Positions 59,579 to 64,000 of a stretch of 64,000 nucleotides of DNA are shown piece by piece. How positions within the stretch are numbered: position 1 is the stretch's first letter; every line of letters begins with the position of its first letter. Under the pieces are notes generated by a model. The model saw only the letters and a list, made by a program, of their open reading frames with translations, made no database searches and was not told the DNA's origin. Location: NCBI RefSeq assembly GCF_000981585.1, contig NZ_LN831776.1:4819187-4883186 (forward strand). The letters run 5' to 3'. Made by a program: the position numbers and the translations under genes. Source of the DNA: Paenibacillus riograndensis SBR5. Its GTDB lineage: Bacteria > Bacillota > Bacilli > Paenibacillales > Paenibacillaceae.

Positions 59579-60673
59579 TTACTGGGGTACCAATGTTTTT
59601 CTGTTTTTGTTCAGCTCGGATACATAATATTTCGTTCTCACTTTGCAGCAGCCATCGGTATCCTGGATGGATCCCCCGTTGGCCACGGCGATTGCCACAC
59701 AGCCCTTGCCGCAATTGTGATTCCAAATACAGGACTGGCACTTGTTCATATAGGTCTGTCCTACTTGAAAAAACCGGATCAGATTAATCATCTCAGGGGA
59801 TTGCAGCATCGACGGCAGGCTGGCCTGATTGACATTTCCGATCGCATACTGGACATCGGTAAACAATTGGCACAGAAATACATTCCCGGAAGAGTCAATT
59901 CGCGGTGTTAAAGGAATTTTATCATCCTCCTCGGTCACGCCGCTCAACAAAGGACAGGCTCCTGTAAAATCATCAGGGAGTGTAATTTTGACACCGCTGT
60001 CGATCAGATTCACAATTTCCGCATTTTTCTCCAGACTCTGCACGAGTGCGGATTTCTCCAGAATGTCCAGATACAAGTCATTTTTATTATTTTCACTTCG
60101 GCCCAGGCTGCTCAATCCGGCTATCTCGGCCTGGGGTATCTTTTTATCAGCGACCATATTCAGCAGATTCACGATATCATCTTTGTTGAAGCTGGTAAGC
60201 ACGCTGCGGATCAGAATGCGTTCGCTCATGCCGGCTTCGATTAAATGATCCAGTCCCTGCATCGTTTTGTTAAAGCTGCCGCGTCCGCATAATTGGTCAT
60301 GTATTTCAGCGCGCGACCCGTTTAAGCTTAATTGGATGGCAACTTTATAGGAGGCAAATTTCTCGGCTACTTCCTTTGTAATATAGGTGCCGTTCGTGAT
60401 CACCAGTACCATGCCAAAATGCTTCTTTTGCAGCTCATCCATAAAGTACCAGAACTCAGGATGCGTGGTCGGCTCTCCTCCGGAAATGGTAATGCTAGTA
60501 TCGGGATTATCCGGCAGAGCATTAATGATATTCATGAAGGTCGGCTTATCAATCTGGCTTTGCAATACGCCGGATTCGTTATAGCAATGCAGACAGCGCA
60601 GGTTGCAATTGGAGGTGATTTCCAGATAACAACCGCCTAATTTAAAACTTTCGGCTGGCGACAAAAATTCCAC
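59579..60673 (-). CDS. Radical SAM/SPASM peptide maturase
   Basis: The 364-residue protein has the iron-sulphur motif C23-x3-C27-x2-C30 (CNLRCLHC), the SAM-binding ISGGEPTTHPEF (65-68), and a C-terminal SPASM region with C240, C268, C312, C315, C321, C325, C342 and C343 for auxiliary clusters. It starts directly with the barrel and has no N-terminal recognition domain. That function is provided by the free PqqD-like protein encoded 9 nt upstream. It should crosslink the precursor encoded 33 nt downstream, probably through its cysteines. Confidence 0.9.
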   Translation of the reverse strand: MEFLSPAESFKLGGCYLEITSNCNLRCLHCYNESGVLQSQIDKPTFMNIINALPDNPDTSITISGGEPTTHPEFWYFMDELQKKHFGMVLVITNGTYITKEVAEKFASYKVAIQLSLNGSRAEIHDQLCGRGSFNKTMQGLDHLIEAGMSERILIRSVLTSFNKDDIVNLLNMVADKKIPQAEIAGLSSLGRSENNKNDLYLDILEKSALVQSLEKNAEIVNLIDSGVKITLPDDFTGACPLLSGVTEEDDKIPLTPRIDSSGNVFLCQLFTDVQYAIGNVNQASLPSMLQSPEMINLIRFFQVGQTYMNKCQSCIWNHNCGKGCVAIAVANGGSIQDTDGCCKVRTKYYVSELNKNRKTLVPQ

Positions 60674-60682
60674 ATAAGCACC

Positions 60683-60961
60683 TCATTTCCTGATTTTCAC
60701 AAATCCCCGTTGCTCCAGTTCTTCAAATGCGCCAAGACAGTCCGTGATAATATCGCTTAACTCAAGTCCATCCTTATCCAGGCATTGGTCATAGAGCAAG
60801 CCGGCTACTTCAGAAACTGTTCTTCCATTACAGTGTTCCCATAAATATTTGGCTGTCTGGTTCAAAAAGAACATCTCGTTATTCTGGTCGAGCACCAGTG
60901 ACTCTTCGCCCAAATCCTCATTGATCACATTAACCTTGGACAATAGCGTATTTGCATTCAT
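60683..60961 (-). CDS. PqqD-like RiPP recognition element protein
   Basis: The 92-residue protein has the winged-helix PqqD pattern: an N-terminal beta part with VLDQNNEMFFLNQTAKYLWEHC, then NGRTVSEVAGLL, and C-terminal helix AFEELEQRGFVKIRK. Such proteins bind the leader peptide and hand it to the maturase. Here it is a separate gene upstream of the radical SAM gene and 40 nt after agrD. GTGAGGATG precedes the ATG. Confidence 0.85.
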   Translation of the reverse strand: MNANTLLSKVNVINEDLGEESLVLDQNNEMFFLNQTAKYLWEHCNGRTVSEVAGLLYDQCLDKDGLELSDIITDCLGAFEELEQRGFVKIRK

Positions 60962-61001
60962 TGACTCACATCCTCACACGTAATTACACCGAAGTGTTGC
61001 G

Positions 61002-61145
61002 TTATTGCAGCTTATGCAATTTTTTTACCTCTTCCGGCATTTCCGGCTCATGGGCAATCCACCAGCAGGTTATGTTGGCACCCAGCACAGCGAACATTCC
61101 GGCCAGCATCGTAAGCGATTTCAAAGGCCATTGGACCATTTTCAT
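61002..61145 (-). CDS. agrD: AgrD-type cyclic autoinducer peptide precursor
   Basis: The 47-residue peptide starts at ATG 61145, overlapping the agrB stop by ATGA, with AGGGGGAG upstream. It has an amphipathic N-terminal helix (MKMVQWPLKSLTMLAGMFAV), then ANITCWWIA and the acidic tail HEPEMPEEVKKLHKLQ. The tail lines up with staphylococcal AgrD (PKELTQLHE type). AgrB should cut after A31, giving a thiolactone ring of C27-W-W-I-A31. A longer frame to 61202 lies inside agrB and is not used. Confidence 0.88.
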   Translation of the reverse strand: MKMVQWPLKSLTMLAGMFAVLGANITCWWIAHEPEMPEEVKKLHKLQ

Positions 61146-61720
61146 TGATTCTCCCCCTTTAATTGGATCAGTACGGAAAACTGAGAAATGAGGCAGCCGC
61201 ATAGACTAGCCAAAACGGCGGTGCCGGCCAGCTGCAGCAAAATCATAGACAGGACAAAAGCATAAAATGAAATATGTACAGTAACAGATATCTTCTGCAG
61301 TGTGCGGCGGCCGTTTGTATCCGCTTGTCCACCCTGCCGGGACATCACGTTCATACAGGCAAACAGAACCACAGAGCCCCCAACAAACAGGATCACAATA
61401 GAGCTCACCCACAGGGGAGGCAGGATATCCACAAATGCCAGGGTCGTTATGAAAATAGTGACTGAAATGAAATAACAGGCCTTGAATGATTTCGCATGAT
61501 AACCCCCGCCAAAGCTCCGGCACCCCATAACGGCTCCCAGCCAGGCCAGCGCTTCAGGTATCCGGTTGAACCAGACAGAGATGGCGATCATGGACATGGC
61601 GATGATTGTAACCTCGATCATGGCCTGCAGCCCGTAGCGGATGACCGGTGCATTCCTTTCTTCCACAATGCCTTGCTGGACGCTTCGCAGCGTGATTAGT
61701 TTCACAATATAATCTATCAT
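61142..61720 (-). CDS. agrB: AgrB-type membrane endopeptidase
   Basis: The 192-residue protein has five or six membrane segments and the catalytic pair H75 and C82 in RSFGGGYHAKSFKACYF, as in staphylococcal AgrB. It cleaves and cyclises AgrD. GGGGG lies 8 nt before the ATG at 61720. It is the first gene of the minus-strand operon that also carries the RiPP genes, and diverges from agrA. Confidence 0.92.
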   Translation of the reverse strand: MIDYIVKLITLRSVQQGIVEERNAPVIRYGLQAMIEVTIIAMSMIAISVWFNRIPEALAWLGAVMGCRSFGGGYHAKSFKACYFISVTIFITTLAFVDILPPLWVSSIVILFVGGSVVLFACMNVMSRQGGQADTNGRRTLQKISVTVHISFYAFVLSMILLQLAGTAVLASLCGCLISQFSVLIQLKGENQ

Positions 61721-61868
61721 TCACATCCCCCAAATCGAATATAGCGTATTTGTTAATTAAATGGAACATTATGTATGTTAATGGTATAATAGGACATGCA
61801 AACGCATACTTTTGTCAGATATACTTCCAAATCTTACATAACTTTACTAGATGAGAGGAGAGAAATAT
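61721..61868. promoter_or_regulatory. Divergent agrB/agrA promoter region
   Basis: 148 bp between the two start codons. On the plus strand TATAAT at about 61784-61789 could be the agrA -10 box. On the minus strand GCTATATTC near 61741 could serve agrB. Two weak direct repeats on the minus strand (ACCATTAAC and a related CCATTTAAT about 20 bp apart) could be LytTR binding sites for AgrA, but the match is poor. Confidence 0.4.
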
Positions 61869-62621
61869 TTGTTCCACGTGGGGGTGTGCGATGATGAAGC
61901 CGGGGTCCGCAACGAGCTGCAGCGGTACTTTTCACAACTTTCGGTAGCGACAAACTATTCATTTGATGTCCATTATTTTCCCTCCGGCGAAAAGCTCCTG
62001 CAGCACTATAAAGCAATGCAAGGGGAGTATGCCTATCATCTGCTGATTCTGGATGTCGAAATGACCGGCATTAGCGGGCTTGAGACAGCCCGGCAGATCC
62101 GATCCTTGCCAGACCGTGACGTACAAATTATCTTTTTGACCAGCTATCCCGAATACATGATGGAAAGCTTTGATGTTCAAACCTTTCAGTACCTGCTCAA
62201 ACCGGTAACCTATGAATTGTTCAAGAAAAAAACACTGAAGCTGTGCAGCTACCTCATTTCTTCCTCGAACCGTTTTTTCACCATCAAGGTGGAAGACGGG
62301 CAAATCGTATTAAGAAAGCCCGAAATTATCGCCATGGTCAAAATCAAGCATTCGCTGGCCCAAAACAAGCTTAAAGTAATAACAGCAGCTCAAGAGTACA
62401 TCATAAACGGCACTCTACAAGAGTATTCGGATAAGCTGGGCAGCCTGTTCCTGATGATTCACCGTTCCATTATCGTTAATCTGGAGCATGTCCGCAGATT
62501 TACCGCCACCTCCGTTGTGATGTCCAATGATGAAGAATACCCCATAGGCCGTTCCCAATCGAAGACCATTAAGGATGTCTATGCCCAATACGTGTTGGAA
62601 GAATTACAAGGGAGAGGGTAG
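61869..62621 (+). CDS. agrA: AgrA-type LytTR response regulator
   Basis: The 250-residue protein has a receiver domain with VCDDE, phosphoacceptor D62 (LLILDVEMTG) and K111 (YLLKPVT), followed by a LytTR DNA-binding domain (about 130-245, LMIHRSIIVNLEHVRRF and YPIGRSQSKTI). The TTG at 61869 is preferred because AGAGGAG is 8 nt upstream. The ATG at 61851 has no site. It should be phosphorylated by AgrC and activate the divergent agrB-RiPP operon. Confidence 0.88.
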   Translation: MFHVGVCDDEAGVRNELQRYFSQLSVATNYSFDVHYFPSGEKLLQHYKAMQGEYAYHLLILDVEMTGISGLETARQIRSLPDRDVQIIFLTSYPEYMMESFDVQTFQYLLKPVTYELFKKKTLKLCSYLISSSNRFFTIKVEDGQIVLRKPEIIAMVKIKHSLAQNKLKVITAAQEYIINGTLQEYSDKLGSLFLMIHRSIIVNLEHVRRFTATSVVMSNDEEYPIGRSQSKTIKDVYAQYVLEELQGRG

Positions 62622-62638
62622 CCATACTGCCTACTGCA

Positions 62639-63916
62639 TTGTTTACGGGGACAACTTTACTGGAATTGATTCTGTTGAACCGTTACTTTTCGGTTCTCTT
62701 TCATACTCCGGACCGGAAGCTGCAAATCATTATACTTCATTATTTACTGGCCGGAGCGATCTTGTTCACATCGTCCGTTTCCTTTTTCCCCATGCCCATC
62801 ACCGGACTTTTGTCCATGGCCAGTACCTTTTGGATTGCCCGGCTCTACTCTGTCCGGCCCGGTTCCCAGATCATTTTCAGCGCCCTGTATGTTATCCTTG
62901 GATTCATCGCCGAATCGCTGTCTTATTGCCTGATCCTTGCCATCCGCCCGGCCCACGGGGTTAACCAATTATCCAGGCTGGAGCAGCGCCTGCTCATCCT
63001 GTTCATTTCCGCTTTGATTATACTGCTGTTCATCACCGTCATCCGTTTTATCAAGCGGGGGCAGGACTATAAAATCAGTAAAAGCTACTACTTCATCATG
63101 ACGCTGATTATCTTAATAAGCCTGCTCATTTTGAATACGCTGTTTTTTTACTCCAGAATAAATCTTTGGTACGTCCTGTCTGTTATCGGTATTCTCGGCA
63201 TCAATTTCCTGATCATCTTCCTGTTCGACAGGATGATTGAAATTTTCAGGCTGGCGGAGGTGAATTACCGGCTGCAAAGACAAATGGACGCCCAGGATAT
63301 CAGCTACAAGCAGACGGTACATTCATTCATGGGTATCAAACGAATTATTCATGACACCAATAAACATTTAGTATACATACGTGCCTGTATTGAAGAAGGC
63401 CATGCTCAGGAAGGCATTGAACATATCAACAGGATATTGCTTCAAATAGAAGCTTCCTGCCAAAAAGTGACCACCGGCAACCTGGCGATTGATGCCTTAA
63501 TCAGCAATGCACTCAGCATCGCTTATGACCGCCGGATTGCCATGGAACACAAAATCCATATTACCGCTGCAGAAATTAACATTGACCGCTATGATTTATG
63601 CATTGTTTTAGGAAACCTTCTGGATAATGCCATAGAAGCCGCACAGCAGGTCAGCGGGACCGAAAACAGGTTCATTCATCTCCATATCCATTCCAACAAC
63701 AATGCACTCGTTATTTATGTTGGCAATTCCATGGCCGATCCCTCCACGTCAGAGACGCAAACCCGGAAAGAAAATCCCGGGCTGCACGGAATCGGTTTAA
63801 GCAATGTGCAGCGGACTGCCGACAAATATGGCGGTCATTTAAAAACCACGGCCAAAAACGGAAAATTCGAAACCGTGGTGGTGCTTCCTTTTCCAAAGAT
63901 CAGCGTTTCTGTTTAA
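62639..63916 (+). CDS. agrC: AgrC-type sensor histidine kinase (GHKL)
   Basis: The 425-residue protein has about six membrane segments in residues 1-200 as the autoinducer sensor, H238 in IIHDTNKHLVYIR as the phosphorylation site, and a GHKL ATPase with IVLGNLLDNAIEAA and GLHGIGLSNVQRTADKYGG. The start is uncertain. The TTG at 62639 is 20 nt from GGGAGAGGG, while a CTG at 62627 is better placed. It follows agrA with at most 17 nt between them. It should detect the AgrD-derived cyclic peptide. The 84 bp after it hold no recognisable gene. Confidence 0.88.
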   Translation: MFTGTTLLELILLNRYFSVLFHTPDRKLQIIILHYLLAGAILFTSSVSFFPMPITGLLSMASTFWIARLYSVRPGSQIIFSALYVILGFIAESLSYCLILAIRPAHGVNQLSRLEQRLLILFISALIILLFITVIRFIKRGQDYKISKSYYFIMTLIILISLLILNTLFFYSRINLWYVLSVIGILGINFLIIFLFDRMIEIFRLAEVNYRLQRQMDAQDISYKQTVHSFMGIKRIIHDTNKHLVYIRACIEEGHAQEGIEHINRILLQIEASCQKVTTGNLAIDALISNALSIAYDRRIAMEHKIHITAAEINIDRYDLCIVLGNLLDNAIEAAQQVSGTENRFIHLHIHSNNNALVIYVGNSMADPSTSETQTRKENPGLHGIGLSNVQRTADKYGGHLKTTAKNGKFETVVVLPFPKISVSV

Positions 63917-64000
63917 TAAAAATCTTCATCATAATTTAAGATAACGGTCTTGCCAATAAAATACCGCCCTTCCTAACTGTAGGTTTCTGAAAAGAACAAA

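Noticed and set aside
59143..59741. Minus-strand frames at 59143-59445 and 59520-59741 as precursor candidates
   Set aside because: They are out of frame with the strong AAAGGAGGTG site. The 48-residue frame at 59399-59545 has the right start, size and Cys-rich core.
1..64000. CRISPR array, rRNA or tRNA genes
   Set aside because: No regularly spaced direct repeats of CRISPR type and no recognisable tRNA or rRNA segments were seen. A covariance-model search would be decisive for tRNA.

Overview
This window looks like a chromosome segment of a Gram-positive, spore-former-type Firmicute, most probably a Paenibacillus or close relative. The support is moderate G+C, strong AGGAGG-type ribosome binding sites, TTG and GTG starts, YesM/YesN two-component pairs next to a sugar-binding lipoprotein, CcpA-type cre boxes, GPH sugar transport, a multi-modular secreted alpha-amylase, a ComP/ComA-like pair, VanR/VanS/VanZ homologues and an agr system. 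Assignment to a species is not possible from the sequence alone. No rRNA, tRNA or CRISPR array was seen.

Layout. 1-0.65 kb: decayed IS200/IS605 element (broken tnpA, 5' part of tnpB). 0.7-5.3 kb: single accessory genes (nucleotidyltransferase, VOC protein, orphan CdiI-type immunity protein, HAD phosphatase, methyltransferase, alpha/beta hydrolase, DUF6809-like remnant). 5.5-10.3 kb: starch-degrading alpha-amylase of about 1,580 residues, split by a one-base deletion, with a cre box at its promoter. 10.4-11.8 kb: IS1341-type element with intact tnpB and its omegaRNA end. 11.9-20.7 kb: orphan response regulator with Glu at the phosphoacceptor position, aldo/keto reductase, GPH transporter, and a lipoprotein-YesM-YesN operon. 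20.9-24.7 kb: CPBP protease with a hairpin over its ribosome binding site, followed by a ComP/ComA-like pair. 24.9-30.1 kb: AT-rich resistance-like module (ABC exporter, VanRS-like pair, VanZ-like protein). 30.2-40 kb: ABC-F protein, SelO, a GNAT/beta-sandwich fusion with an amidohydrolase, and an HxlR regulator divergent from an arginase-fold enzyme. 40.1-48.5 kb: nine-gene operon with a GntR regulator, a C-S lyase, an M20 amidohydrolase, the MetNIQ importer, a zinc methyltransferase of the UroD superfamily, a ProC-like reductase and a VOC protein. 49-55.8 kb: GNAT, quinone-reductase-like MDR enzyme, a MalT-type regulator with a near-leaderless promoter, and a BlaI/BlaR1 pair with two operator dyads.

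The most interesting region is 55.8-63.9 kb. One minus-strand run reads agrB, agrD, a free PqqD-like RiPP recognition protein, a radical SAM/SPASM enzyme, a 48-residue five-cysteine precursor (too short for ordinary gene calling), a terminator, and two ABC transporters. It diverges from agrA and agrC. The layout predicts a cell-density-controlled, radical-SAM-modified peptide whose maturation and export genes share a transcript with the signal peptide gene. In the precursor each cysteine is followed three or four residues later by an aromatic residue. I do not recognise this pattern as any named class.

Two further structures cross gene borders. A 28-bp promoter-like motif is shared (27/28) by the regions upstream of the aldo/keto reductase and of the GNAT fusion gene. 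A MITE-like element with terminal inverted repeats occurs twice, at 34.2 and 49.1 kb.
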